A stretch of 64,000 nucleotides of DNA from Devosia sp. (GCF_028290625.1 NZ_JAQGJM010000013.1:29735-93734); one strand, 5' to 3'; shown: positions 26,554 to 35,418, counted from the stretch's first letter. A program made the numbers and translations. The notes: generated by a model from the letters alone, not told the origin.

Positions 26554-27833
26554 GCAGCCTTCTCCACCAGCGCAGTCACACCTTGCCCGCCGGCGGTACA
26601 TACTGAAATCAAGGCGCGCTTGCCAGCACCCGTCGCCAGCAGCTTGGCCGTCAGCCCGAGAATACGCGCCCCGGTCGCGGCAAAAGGATGGCCATAGGCC
26701 AGGCTCGAGCCCTTCACGTTGATCTTGGTTGGATCGATGGTGCCCATAACCTGGTCGCGCCCGAGCACATCCTTGCAATATTGCGGATCGTTCCAGGCCG
26801 CCAGCGTGCAAAGCACTTGGGCGGCGAAGGCCTCGTGCAGTTCGAAATAGTCGATATCATCAAAGCTCAATTGCGCCCGCGCCAGTAATTCGGACACCGC
26901 GATAGTCGGCGCCATCAGCAGCCCTTCGCCATGAGCGAAGTCATTGCCGGCGACGCGGCCCATGGTGAGATAGGCCAGCACCGGCAGGCCGCGCGCCTTG
27001 GCCCAGTCTTCGCTGGCCAGCAGCACCGAGGAGGCTCCATCGGTCAGCGGCGTCGAGTTCGCGGCGGTCAGCGTGCCGCGGCCCGAGGTCTTGTCGAAGG
27101 CGGGCTTCATCGTCGCCATTTTGTCCAGCGTCGTGTCGGCCCGCACATTGTTGTCACGCACGAGGCCGGCGCATTGCACCAGCAGGTCGTCGTGGAAGCC
27201 CTCGTCATAGGCCTTGGCGGCGTTCTGGTGGCTGCGATAAGCCAACTCGTCCTGCGCCTGGCGGGTAATTCCCCATTGCCGCGCCATCAGCTCGCAGTGC
27301 TGGCCCATCGACATGCCAGTGCGCGGCTCGTTGACCGAGGGCGCCACCGGCGTCAGTTCGCCGAACGAAAAGCCCTTGAAGGTCTTGAACTTCTCGCCCG
27401 TACTGCGCGCACGCGACAGTTCGATCATCCGGTGCTGGAATTTCGTGCCGAACACGATCGGACTGTCGCTGACCGTATCGGAGCCGGCGGCGATGCCGCT
27501 GTCGATCTCACCCGAGGCAATCTTGGCGCCGAGCACCAATGCCGCTTGCAGGCTCGTGCCGCACGCGATCTGGATCGTCGTTCCCGGCGTGCGCGGCGAT
27601 AGCCCGGCGTCGAGGCTCGCCTCGCGCGCAATATTGAAATCGCGGCTATGGCCGATGACGGCGCCCGCCATCACCTCGTCGATTTTTTCACCCCTGAGAC
27701 CATATTTGTCCGCCAGCCCGCCCAGCACCGTGGATAGCATCGAGAGGTTGGTCTCATCTTGATAGGCGGTATGGCCGCGCGCAAAGGGAATGCGGGCCGA
27801 GCCGACAATGGCAACTCTGCGAAGTTCGGTCAT
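26550..27833 (-). CDS. fadI: Acetyl-CoA C-acyltransferase (3-ketoacyl-CoA thiolase, FadI type)
   Basis: The 427-aa thiolase releases acetyl-CoA in the last step of beta-oxidation. The N-terminus is MTELRRVAIVGSARIPFARG. The acyl-accepting cysteine lies in IQIACGTSLQAALVLGAK, the conserved ELHEAFAAQ is present, and the C-terminal CTAGGQGV carries the second cysteine. CTAGGQG resembles FadI (CAAGGLG) more than FadA (C[ILV]GGGQG). I use the ATG at 27833, one base after the fadJ stop, rather than the track start inside fadJ. It forms a trifunctional-type pair with FadJ. Confidence 0.93.
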   Translation of the reverse strand: MTELRRVAIVGSARIPFARGHTAYQDETNLSMLSTVLGGLADKYGLRGEKIDEVMAGAVIGHSRDFNIAREASLDAGLSPRTPGTTIQIACGTSLQAALVLGAKIASGEIDSGIAAGSDTVSDSPIVFGTKFQHRMIELSRARSTGEKFKTFKGFSFGELTPVAPSVNEPRTGMSMGQHCELMARQWGITRQAQDELAYRSHQNAAKAYDEGFHDDLLVQCAGLVRDNNVRADTTLDKMATMKPAFDKTSGRGTLTAANSTPLTDGASSVLLASEDWAKARGLPVLAYLTMGRVAGNDFAHGEGLLMAPTIAVSELLARAQLSFDDIDYFELHEAFAAQVLCTLAAWNDPQYCKDVLGRDQVMGTIDPTKINVKGSSLAYGHPFAATGARILGLTAKLLATGAGKRALISVCTAGGQGVTALVEKAA

Positions 27834-27834
27834 T

Positions 27835-29796
27835 TCAAGCTTTCCCCTCTTGGCGCGCGCGCATCGGCCCGCCGAGGAACGGCGCAAAGCCCGTCCCCAT
27901 GATCACCCCGATATCGGCGAGGTCGGCACTGGCGACGACGCCCTCGGACACAACCGTCTCGGTCATGTCGATCAGCGGCTTCACCAGTTCGCGCCCAAGC
28001 GCCGCCAGGTCACGCCCCTCCGGCACCGGTCCCTTGACCGCCTTGCCATCGACCCATTTGTAAAAGCCCTCTCCGCTCTTGCGGCCGAGCTTGCCGGCCG
28101 CCAGCAGATCGGCGAATTGCGTATTGTCGCCCACCGGATGGCCGAGTTCCTTGGCCACCGACTTGCCGACGTCGAGGCCAACTGTATCCATCAGCTCGAT
28201 CGGCCCCATCGGCATGCCGAAAGCGACCGCTGCCGCATCGAGCAATTCCTTGCTTTCGCCGCGCTCGACCCGCTCGACCGCAGCCAGCATATAGGGCATC
28301 AGCACACGGTTCACCAGGAACCCCGGCGCGGACTTCACCACGACTGGGCTCTTGCCGATGGCCAGCGCGAAGGCCGCGCCCTTGCCGATTTCTGCATCGG
28401 TGTTGAAGGCCGAGCGAATGACCTCGACCAGGGGCAATTGCGCCACCGGATTGAAGAAGTGCAGCCCGATCAGCCGCGCCGGATCTTTCAGCTTTTCAGC
28501 GATCCGCTCCAGTTCGATCGATGAGGTATTGGTGGCGAGGATCGCGCCCGGCTTGAGCTTGTCTTCCAGCCCGCCGAAGATGGCCTGCTTGACCTCGAGC
28601 TTTTCCACCACCGCCTCGATGATCACATCGGCCCGGCTGACGCCCTTGCCGGTGGGATCGGCTTCGAGCCGCATCACCGCCGCATCGATTTCGTATTTCT
28701 TGCGCAGCCGCTTCTTGAACAGCGCCTTGCCGCGATCCAGCGCCGGCTTGATGCGCTCCATGTCGAGGTCCTGCAGCGTCACGCTCATGCCGCGCAACGC
28801 GCACCAGGCCGCAATATCGCCGCCCATCACGCCCGCACCGATCACATGCACCCGCGCGAACTTGGCGCCCTTGAGGCCCTGCTTCTTGAGGCTTTCGGAC
28901 AGGAAGAACACCCGGCGCAGATTGGCTGCCGTATCGGTGCCCATCAGTGGCACGAAAGGCTCGATCTCGCCCCGGCTCATCGCCTGCCAGTCATTGCCGT
29001 GCTTTTCGAACAGGTCGATCAACGCGTAGGGCGCCGGATAATGTTCCTTGCGGGCCTTCTTGGCGACCTCGTCGCGCATCTTGCTGGCGGCATAGCCACG
29101 CAACGGCCCCATGCCCATGATGCGCTTGGTGAAGCCGGCAACACCCGACTTGCGCTTCTGCGCAACCGCCTTGCGGGCTTCCCAGCCCAGCATATCGCGA
29201 TGCCGCACCAGCTTGTCGACCAGCCCCATGCCGCGCGCCGCGCCGGCCTTGAGCATGCGCCCGGTCAGCATGATGCCCATGGCGTCGACCGGCCCGGCCT
29301 GACGGATCGAACGGCCGGTGCCGCCGAAACCCGGAAAAATGCCGAGGCCGACTTCGGGGAAGCCGATCCGTGTCTTGTCGTCATTGACGGCGATGCGATA
29401 GTGGCAGGCCAGCGCCAGTTCCAATCCGCCCCCGAGGCAGAAGCCGTGGATGCCGGCGATCATCGGAATTTTTAGGTTCTCGATCCGCTGGAACAGCGCA
29501 TGTGTGCGTTTCAGCGCCTCCGGCAGCACCGAAAAGTCGCTCATCGCATCGAACTCTGACACGTCCGCGCCGGCGATGAACCCACTGTCCTTGCCGGACA
29601 GCAGAATGACGCCGGTCAATTCCTTGGAGCTCGCCAGTTCCTCGAACTGCGCCACCAGGCCCTCAAGCTCGGTGATCGCCTCGCGGCTCAGCGTATTGAC
29701 CGGGGCGCCGGGCGTATTGATGGTCAGCCAGCCGAGCTGCTCCACATCGATTGCGAAGTGCCAGTGCTTGGTCTGCGTCACCTTAGGCTGAAACAT
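27835..29796 (-). CDS. fadJ: Enoyl-CoA hydratase / 3-hydroxyacyl-CoA dehydrogenase (FadJ type)
   Basis: A bifunctional beta-oxidation subunit of 653 aa. Residues about 15-200 are the crotonase domain (IHGFCLGGGLELALACHYRIA, IGFPEVGLGIFPGFGGTGR, with the catalytic glutamates). About 300 onwards is the NAD-binding dehydrogenase (VHVIGAGVMGGDIAAWCALRG). The helical C-terminal domains contain IGLHFFNPVAQLPLVEVI and GFLVNRVLMPYMLA. Start at 29796, after GAGGAGCAAAG; the track ORF extends into a palindromic repeat. It is followed directly by fadI. Confidence 0.95.
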   Translation of the reverse strand: MFQPKVTQTKHWHFAIDVEQLGWLTINTPGAPVNTLSREAITELEGLVAQFEELASSKELTGVILLSGKDSGFIAGADVSEFDAMSDFSVLPEALKRTHALFQRIENLKIPMIAGIHGFCLGGGLELALACHYRIAVNDDKTRIGFPEVGLGIFPGFGGTGRSIRQAGPVDAMGIMLTGRMLKAGAARGMGLVDKLVRHRDMLGWEARKAVAQKRKSGVAGFTKRIMGMGPLRGYAASKMRDEVAKKARKEHYPAPYALIDLFEKHGNDWQAMSRGEIEPFVPLMGTDTAANLRRVFFLSESLKKQGLKGAKFARVHVIGAGVMGGDIAAWCALRGMSVTLQDLDMERIKPALDRGKALFKKRLRKKYEIDAAVMRLEADPTGKGVSRADVIIEAVVEKLEVKQAIFGGLEDKLKPGAILATNTSSIELERIAEKLKDPARLIGLHFFNPVAQLPLVEVIRSAFNTDAEIGKGAAFALAIGKSPVVVKSAPGFLVNRVLMPYMLAAVERVERGESKELLDAAAVAFGMPMGPIELMDTVGLDVGKSVAKELGHPVGDNTQFADLLAAGKLGRKSGEGFYKWVDGKAVKGPVPEGRDLAALGRELVKPLIDMTETVVSEGVVASADLADIGVIMGTGFAPFLGGPMRARQEGKA

Positions 29797-29816
29797 CTTT
29801 GCTCCTCGGTCATCCC

Positions 29817-29915
29817 GCCACGCCCTCGTGGTTCGAGGGTCGCTTCGCTCCCGCCTCACCATGAGGACTACTGGAAGCGCGATCTCACGCGAGCCTCGAA
29901 CCACGAGGGCGTGAC
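29817..29915. repeat. Dispersed palindromic repeat, family C copy 1 (shortened)
   Basis: Outer arms GCCACGCCCTCGTGGTTCGAGG and CCTCGAACCACGAGGGCGTG. Only one of the two inner arms (CCTCACCATGAGG) is clear, so this copy is shorter than the two others of the family (near 32.7 and 35.0 kb). It lies between fadE and fadJ and overlaps neither corrected gene. Confidence 0.85.
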
Positions 29916-29919
29916 ACGC

Positions 29920-32391
29920 CTATTCCGCCGCTGCCTTGTGCCCGTGCTCGGCCGCCAACGCACCCGGATCGAAATCATCCACCTTCACCACCCGGTCGGT
30001 CGCTTCATCCGCCGCCCGCATGATGCCGGCTTCATTGTCGTTGAGCACGCCGGCCGCCACGGCGTCAGCGATGGCATCGCGATCCAGCCGCCGCTCGATC
30101 ACGCCCTTGCGGGCCGCCTTGGCGAACTTGGCTTCGATCTCCTCGGCCTCGGTGACCTTGATCAGCGCGTCTTCGAGCACGCCGGTCACGTCATTGGGGT
30201 CCATCGACACATAGGTGCCGGTGGTCAGGCGGTCGCGGAAAGCGCCGGGGCGCAGCACGGCGCGCACGAACCGATAATTGATGCGATCAGTCGCCGGCTT
30301 GGCATGGCGCCCGAGCGGGAAGCACAGGAACCGCATCATATTGGCCATCACGCCATTGGGGAAGTTGGCGAAAATCTCGCCAAAGCTCTTTTCCATCTTG
30401 GCGACGAGGTCGGCCATGATCGCATCGACGACGATCTTGTCCTCGGCGATGCGGCCTTCCTCGTCGTACCGCTTGAGAGTGGCCGACATCATGTAGAGAT
30501 CGCCCAGGATATCGGCCATGCGGCCCGAAATCATCTGCTTGCGCTTGAGCGCGCCGCCCAGGAACACGGTGGTCCAATCGGCCACCAGCGCGAAGGCCTG
30601 GCTGTAGCGGTGCAGTTGGCGATACCAATGCGCCATCTCGCCGTCGTTCGGCGTCGAAGCGAAGGCGCCGCCCGAAATACCGTGCAGGAAGCTGGCGGCG
30701 ATATTGCGCAGCATGAAGCTGGTATGGCCGCCAAACGCCTTGTCGAAATCGTCCAGCCCGGCCTTCTTGTCGGGGTTCTGTACCGACTCGATTTCCCGAT
30801 AGAGGAATGGATGCGCCCGAAGCACACCCTGCGCGAAGGTCATCAGCGTGCGCGTCAAAATATTGGCGCCCTCCACCGTGATCGCTACGGGCGTCGCCAT
30901 ATAGGCGCCGAACAGATAATTAGTCGGCCCATCCTGGATCGCCCGTCCACCGTGGATGTCGAAGGCGTCGTTGAGGCTTTCGCGCATGGCTTCGGTGGCG
31001 CGGTATTTCAGCAGCGCCGAAATCACCGCCGGGCGTTGGCCTTCGTCGACCATCGATGCCGTCAGCCGCCGCGCCGCTTCATAGGTGTAGGAGTTCTTGA
31101 CCATCCGAGCCATCGGCTCGGCGACGCCTTCCATGATGCCGACCGGAATGCCGAACTGGCGGCGCACCCGTGCATAGGCCGAGCTGACGCGCAGGCTCTG
31201 CTTGATCGAGATCGAGCCGATCGCCGGAAGCGAAATGGCGCGGCCGGTCGACAGGCACTCCATTAGCATGCGCCAGCCCTGCCCGGCATAGTCAGTGCCG
31301 CCGATCAGGAAATCCATCGGGATGAAGACGTCAGTGCCCTTGGTCGGCCCGTTCATGAAGGCCTGCCGCGCCGGATAATGCCGGCGGCCGATTTCCACGC
31401 CCGGATGGGTCGAGGGCACCAAGGCCAGCGTGATGCCGACCTTCTCGCCCTTGCCGAGCAGATTATCCGGATCGTGCATGATGAAGGCGAGGCCCACCAA
31501 AGTCGCCACCGGCGCCAATGTGATGTAGCGCTTGTCCCAGCTCAGCTTCACGCCGAGCACTTCCTTGCCCTCGTACATGCCCTTGGTGACAATGCCGATA
31601 TCGCGCATGCCGCCCGCATCCGAGCCCGAATGCACGCCGGTCAGCGCAAAACACGGTACTTCCAGGCCCTTGGCCAGCCGGTGCAGGTATTTGGCTTTCT
31701 GCTCTGCCGTGCCGTATTTTTCCAGCAATTCGCCGGGCCCGAGCGAGTTGGGCACCATCACGGTGATGCCGGCTGCGACCGAGCGGCTCGACACTTTCGA
31801 GACGATCATCGACTGCGCCTGGGCGGTGAAGCCCAGCCCGCCATGCTCCTTGCCGATCAGCATGCCGAGGAAGCCGTTTTCCTTGAGGAACTGCCACACT
31901 TCCGGCGACAGGTCGCTGCGGTTATGCCGCGTATCCCAGTCGTCGATCATCTTGCAGACGACATTGACCGGGCCATCAAGGAACGCCTGCTCCTCGGCGC
32001 TCAGCGTCAATGGACGGATCGAAGTTAGCTTGGTCCAGTCGGGACGGCCGGAAAACAGTTCGGCATCCCAGCCAACCGTGCCGGCATCCAGCGCTTCCTG
32101 TTCGGTCCGGCTGACACGTGGCAAGATGGACTTGACCATGCCGTAGACCGGCTTGGTGACCGCCACCTTGCGGATAGCTTCGACCGACAGCAGCAGCAGA
32201 ATAATGGCCGGCAGCAGCACCAGGATCAGCCCGCCAATATCGGTCGCGAAAATCGCGCCCGCGCCGGTAAAGTCCACCCGCGTCAGCAGCCCGATGACCA
32301 GCGCCGCCACGCCCCATTGCCACAGCGGCGATTGGCGCACTGCCAGAACTGCAGCCACGACCAGACTGATCACGATAAGCGCTAGTGTCAT
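29920..32391 (-). CDS. fadE: Acyl-CoA dehydrogenase, long FadE type with membrane N-terminus
   Basis: An 823-aa acyl-CoA dehydrogenase that makes the first double bond in beta-oxidation using FAD. The N-terminus has two or three hydrophobic segments (MTLALIVISLVVAAVLAV, WGVAALVIGLL, IGGLILVLLPAIILLLLSV) that should tie it to the membrane, as in E. coli FadE. The dehydrogenase core (about 150-520) shows GFTAQAQSMIVSKVSSRS, PCFALTGVHSGSDAGGM and IHGGRAIQDGPTNYL. The rest is the DUF1974 C-terminal region. A palindrome overlapping a plausible -35 box (32544-32559) lies 153 bases upstream. Confidence 0.95.
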   Translation of the reverse strand: MTLALIVISLVVAAVLAVRQSPLWQWGVAALVIGLLTRVDFTGAGAIFATDIGGLILVLLPAIILLLLSVEAIRKVAVTKPVYGMVKSILPRVSRTEQEALDAGTVGWDAELFSGRPDWTKLTSIRPLTLSAEEQAFLDGPVNVVCKMIDDWDTRHNRSDLSPEVWQFLKENGFLGMLIGKEHGGLGFTAQAQSMIVSKVSSRSVAAGITVMVPNSLGPGELLEKYGTAEQKAKYLHRLAKGLEVPCFALTGVHSGSDAGGMRDIGIVTKGMYEGKEVLGVKLSWDKRYITLAPVATLVGLAFIMHDPDNLLGKGEKVGITLALVPSTHPGVEIGRRHYPARQAFMNGPTKGTDVFIPMDFLIGGTDYAGQGWRMLMECLSTGRAISLPAIGSISIKQSLRVSSAYARVRRQFGIPVGIMEGVAEPMARMVKNSYTYEAARRLTASMVDEGQRPAVISALLKYRATEAMRESLNDAFDIHGGRAIQDGPTNYLFGAYMATPVAITVEGANILTRTLMTFAQGVLRAHPFLYREIESVQNPDKKAGLDDFDKAFGGHTSFMLRNIAASFLHGISGGAFASTPNDGEMAHWYRQLHRYSQAFALVADWTTVFLGGALKRKQMISGRMADILGDLYMMSATLKRYDEEGRIAEDKIVVDAIMADLVAKMEKSFGEIFANFPNGVMANMMRFLCFPLGRHAKPATDRINYRFVRAVLRPGAFRDRLTTGTYVSMDPNDVTGVLEDALIKVTEAEEIEAKFAKAARKGVIERRLDRDAIADAVAAGVLNDNEAGIMRAADEATDRVVKVDDFDPGALAAEHGHKAAAE

Positions 32392-32531
32392 GTCGTCCCC
32401 TCCTCAGCGCCGCATCCGTTGCCCCGGATGACGTCGCATTCCCCAAACCCAGGCGAAGAGCCGACTGTCGCCAGCATATTCACGCAAGGCCGCGCTCATC
32501 ATAGCGCGCCGTCTCTTAACGATTGACCGAC

Positions 32532-32559
32532 AGTTTAGTACAATTGACGTTTACGTCAA
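32532..32559 (-). promoter_or_regulatory. fadE promoter with perfect palindromic operator
   Basis: TTGACGTTTACGTCAA (32544-32559) is a palindrome with 7-bp perfect arms. Read towards fadE, its first half is a -35 box (TTGACG), followed after 16 bases by TAAACT as a -10 box. A protein bound to it would block the promoter. The pattern resembles operators described for MerR-family LiuR regulators of fatty-acid and branched-chain amino-acid breakdown, and a MerR gene lies 2 kb away, behind fadD. Confidence 0.65.
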
Positions 32560-32607
32560 CCATTTGCCGATTAGGTTAGGGTTTGCGGCGATTTTACTGG
32601 AACATAG

Positions 32608-32741
32608 TGCCACGCCCTCGTGGTTCGAGGCTCGCAAAGAGCTCGCACCTCACCATGAGGGCTGATGGGACTCTGTGCCGTTTCAGTAGTCCTCATGGTG
32701 AGGTGGGAGCGCAGCGACCCTCGAACCACGAGGCGTGGCAC
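32608..32741. repeat. Dispersed palindromic repeat, family C copy 2
   Basis: Outer arms GTGCCACGCCCTCGTGGTTCGAGG and CCTCGAACCACGAGGCGTGGCAC, inner arms CACCTCACCATGAGG and CCTCATGGTGAGGTG. The element is about 130 bases and could fold into a long cruciform with two pairing blocks. It separates the fadE and fadD operator sites. Confidence 0.88.
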
Positions 32742-32771
32742 AATCCCCCCGTCAAAAGCTCGGGCACCTGT

Positions 32772-32799
32772 TTGACGCTAACGTAAAGCCGTGGGATAC
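32772..32799 (+). promoter_or_regulatory. fadD promoter with palindromic operator-like site
   Basis: TTGACGCTAACGTAAA (32772-32787) shares TTGACG, the central CGT and the final AA with the fadE site. TTGACG can serve as the -35 box, and GGATAC at 32794, 16 bases later, is a weak -10. The site is 71 bases before the fadD ATG. Confidence 0.55.
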
Positions 32800-32857
32800 T
32801 TGACCCAACTCGATCCGCGCCAAAGCGGACGCCGGCAGCGCCCCTGGAGGATATCTG

Positions 32858-34579
32858 ATGGATACCGCACTCGACACGTCCGTGCCGACACCCCTGCGGC
32901 CCTGGATTGGGAGCTATCCCGACGGCATCCGTTGGGACGTGGCCATCGATACCCGCCCGGTGCACGAGCAGGTACTGGCCGCCTGTGCCAAGGACCCCTT
33001 CGCCCCCGCCATGGATTTCATGGGCGGCACCACCAGCTTCGGCGATCTGGCCCGCAAGATCATCGCCTTTGCGGGCGCCCTGCAGCACCAGTTCGGCATC
33101 ACCAAGGGCAGCCGCATCATGCTGATGCTGCCCAATACGCCGTTTTACCCGATCGCCTATTATGGCGTGCTGCGCGCCGGCGGAATCGTGGTCAATTGCA
33201 ATCCGCTCTACACCATCAAGGAACTCAGCCAGATCGCCGAAAACGCCGATGCGGAGGTGCTGATTACCCTCGATCTCAAGATGATCTTCGAAAAGGCCGA
33301 GGCGCTGGTCGAGCAGGGCCACATCAAGTCGGTCGTGGTCTGCCACTTCCCCGATGCCCTGCCGCTGGTCAAGAAGGTCCTCTACTCCGTCGCCAAGCGC
33401 AAGGACCTGTCCCGGCCCAGCAAGTCGCGCATTGCCCGCAGCATCACCTATTTCGACGAGATGATCTCGCGCCACGAGACCCCCGACGCCGTTGTCATCG
33501 ACGCCACCAAGGACATCGCCGTCCAGCAATATACCGGCGGCACCACCGGCATTCCGCGCGGCGCCCTGCTGACCCACGCCAATATCGCCGCCAATATGAG
33601 CCAGATCGACAAATGGGGCGGCGGCATCTTTTATCCGCCTTCGAAGGTCGTCGCGGTGCTTCCGTTCTTCCATATCTTCGCCATGACGGTCTGCATGAAC
33701 GTGCCCCTCTGCAACGGCACCCAGATTGTCATGCTGCCGCGCTTCGATCTCAAGGACTTGCTGGCGCTGCTGGTGCGCACCCGCGCCAATATCCTGCCTG
33801 CCGTGCCAACCCTGCTCACCGCCATCGCTCGCGCCGATAGCGCCACCGCCGATAGCCTCAAGAGCATCGAGGTCGCCATTTCGGGCGGCGCGGCTTTGTC
33901 CGACGAAATCCGCGCCGAATATGTCAAGAAATCAAGCGCCCTGCTGGCCGAAGGCTATGGGCTGACCGAGGCTTCCCCGGTGGTGTGCTGCGCCGCCCTG
34001 CGCGTCCCATCCAAGCCCATGTCCATCGGCATGCCGCTGCCCGGCACCGATATCCGCTTTGTCGATCCGGACACCGGCAAGGTCGTGGGCATCGGTGAAA
34101 ATGGCGAATTGCAGGTCAAGGGCCCGCAGGTCATGGCCGGCTATTACAAGGATGAGGAGGCCACGCGCGGCGCTTTCCAGGATGGCTGGCTGCGCACCGG
34201 CGATGTCGGCCACATGGACGACGAAGGCTATGTGTTCCTCGTTGACCGCATCAAGGACCTGATCATCTGTTCCGGCTTCAAGATCTATCCGCGCATCATC
34301 GAAGAAGCGCTGATGACCCATCCGGCGGTCGATGAAGCCAATGTCATCGGCGTCCCCGACAGCTATCGCGGCGAAGCCCCCGTCGCCTTCATCAAGCTCA
34401 AGCCCGGCCAGAGCGTCAGCGAGGCCGATCTCAAGGCGTTCCTCGCCAAGACCATCAGCAAGATCGAAATGCCACGCGAGTTCATCTTCAAGGACACGCT
34501 GCCCAAAACCCTGATCGGCAAGCTGTCCAAAAAGGAGCTGCGCACCGAATACCAGGCCATGAAGGCGGCCAAGCCATGA
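32858..34579 (+). CDS. fadD: Long-chain fatty acid-CoA ligase
   Basis: A 573-aa AMP-forming ligase that activates fatty acids to acyl-CoA for the neighbouring beta-oxidation enzymes. The ATP-binding loop is QYTGGTTGIPRGALLTH, in which the usual lysine of PKG/AKG is arginine. Other motifs are GYGLTEASPVV, GWLRTGDVGHMDDEGYVFLVDRIKDLIICSGFKIYPRIIEEAL and the C-terminal catalytic-lysine segment LPKTLIGKLSKKELR. The start follows CTGGAGGATATCTG. Its stop overlaps the MerR regulator start by four bases (ATGA). Confidence 0.93.
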   Translation: MDTALDTSVPTPLRPWIGSYPDGIRWDVAIDTRPVHEQVLAACAKDPFAPAMDFMGGTTSFGDLARKIIAFAGALQHQFGITKGSRIMLMLPNTPFYPIAYYGVLRAGGIVVNCNPLYTIKELSQIAENADAEVLITLDLKMIFEKAEALVEQGHIKSVVVCHFPDALPLVKKVLYSVAKRKDLSRPSKSRIARSITYFDEMISRHETPDAVVIDATKDIAVQQYTGGTTGIPRGALLTHANIAANMSQIDKWGGGIFYPPSKVVAVLPFFHIFAMTVCMNVPLCNGTQIVMLPRFDLKDLLALLVRTRANILPAVPTLLTAIARADSATADSLKSIEVAISGGAALSDEIRAEYVKKSSALLAEGYGLTEASPVVCCAALRVPSKPMSIGMPLPGTDIRFVDPDTGKVVGIGENGELQVKGPQVMAGYYKDEEATRGAFQDGWLRTGDVGHMDDEGYVFLVDRIKDLIICSGFKIYPRIIEEALMTHPAVDEANVIGVPDSYRGEAPVAFIKLKPGQSVSEADLKAFLAKTISKIEMPREFIFKDTLPKTLIGKLSKKELRTEYQAMKAAKP

Positions 34580-34968
34580 ACCGCCTGGAGCCCGAAAATC
34601 GCGATCTCTTCGCCATTGCCGACCTTGCGCGCGAATTCGGCATCTCGACCCGCGCGCTGCGCTTCTATGAAGCCAAAGGCCTGCTCGCTCCCGAACGCGT
34701 CGGCGCCACCCGCATCTTCCGCCGCCGCGACCGCGCCCGGCTGATCCTGATCCTGCGCGGCAAACGCCTCGGTTTCTCGCTGCGCGATATCTCCGACTAC
34801 CTCAGCCTCTACGACGCCGACCGCAACCAGCAGGTCCACCTCCTCGCCGGCATGGTCCAGGAGCGCCTGACCTCGCTCGAAGGCCAGTTGGAGGATTTGC
34901 AGACCACCATCGCCGAACTGCGCGAAATCAAGAAGCTGGCCGATGAGCGGATGGCCAAAGCGGGGTAA
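34576..34968 (+). CDS. MerR-family regulator, likely of fatty-acid degradation (LiuR-like)
   Basis: A 130-aa MerR protein. The N-terminal winged helix-turn-helix is FAIADLAREFGISTRALRFYEAKGLLAPERVGATRIFRRRDRARL, followed by RGKRLGFSLRDISDYLSLYD and a long coiled-coil dimer helix (MVQERLTSLEGQLEDLQTTIAELREIKKLADERM). It has no cysteines, so it is not a metal sensor of the MerR/CueR type. MerR proteins without a metal site next to acyl-CoA genes in alphaproteobacteria resemble LiuR. It is coupled to fadD by an ATGA overlap. The palindromes before fadE and fadD are its likely targets; this is inference. Confidence 0.88.
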   Translation: MNRLEPENRDLFAIADLAREFGISTRALRFYEAKGLLAPERVGATRIFRRRDRARLILILRGKRLGFSLRDISDYLSLYDADRNQQVHLLAGMVQERLTSLEGQLEDLQTTIAELREIKKLADERMAKAG

Positions 34969-34971
34969 ATG

Positions 34972-35105
34972 GTGCCACGCCCTCGTGGTTCGAGGCGCTG
35001 AAGAAGCGCACCTCACCATGAGGGCTACTGGAAAACTGCAGCAAGAGTAGTCCTCATGGTGAGGTGCGAACCCCTTCGCGAGCCTCGAACCACGAGGGCG
35101 TGGCA
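34972..35105. repeat. Dispersed palindromic repeat, family C copy 3
   Basis: Outer arms GTGCCACGCCCTCGTGGTTCGAGG and CCTCGAACCACGAGGGCGTGGCA, inner arms CACCTCACCATGAGG and CCTCATGGTGAGGTG. It fills the gap between the convergent ends of the MerR gene and the UVR-motif gene. Confidence 0.88.
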
Positions 35106-35109
35106 TGAG

Positions 35110-35409
35110 CTAGCGCCCCTTCGGCTTTCCCTTAGTCATAAAATCCGGCTTCTTCGGCTTGACCCAGCCCTTGGGCGGCTGCCGCACGGGCACATTGGTG
35201 CCCAGCCCCATTGCCCCCGGCGGGGGCTGGCTGACTGTGGTGGTGAACCCACCCTCGTCATCCACCTTCGGCACTTCGGGCATTTCGCCGCGCAGATGGG
35301 CGATCTCATCGCGCAACCGCGTCGCCGCTTCGAAGTCCATCGCCTCCGCCGCCTGCGCCATCTGCTTTTCCAGCGCGACGATCTTCACGTGATTCGATCG
35401 CGATGACAT
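35110..35409 (-). CDS. Small protein with a UVR (UvrB/UvrC interaction) motif
   Basis: A 99-aa protein. Residues about 10-40 (VALEKQMAQAAEAMDFEAATRLRDEIAHLRGEM) fit the UVR motif, the helical hairpin at the C-terminus of UvrB that binds UvrC. The rest is Pro/Gly/Lys-rich (WVKPKKPDFMTKGKPKGR) and probably disordered. It has no helicase or nuclease part. It starts 9 bases after the DNA ligase gene on the same strand and so may be part of a repair operon. A role in modulating nucleotide excision repair is a hypothesis. Confidence 0.82.
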   Translation of the reverse strand: MSSRSNHVKIVALEKQMAQAAEAMDFEAATRLRDEIAHLRGEMPEVPKVDDEGGFTTTVSQPPPGAMGLGTNVPVRQPPKGWVKPKKPDFMTKGKPKGR

Positions 35410-35418
35410 GAAATCCTC

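Larger units (their letters stand above)
32392..32857. other. Divergent fadE-fadD control region
   Basis: A gene-free stretch of 466 bases between two divergent genes. It holds a palindromic operator-like site on the fadE side (32544), repeat family C copy 2 (32608-32741) in the middle, and a second operator-like site on the fadD side (32772). The track ORFs here are short and lie within the repeat. Confidence 0.7.
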
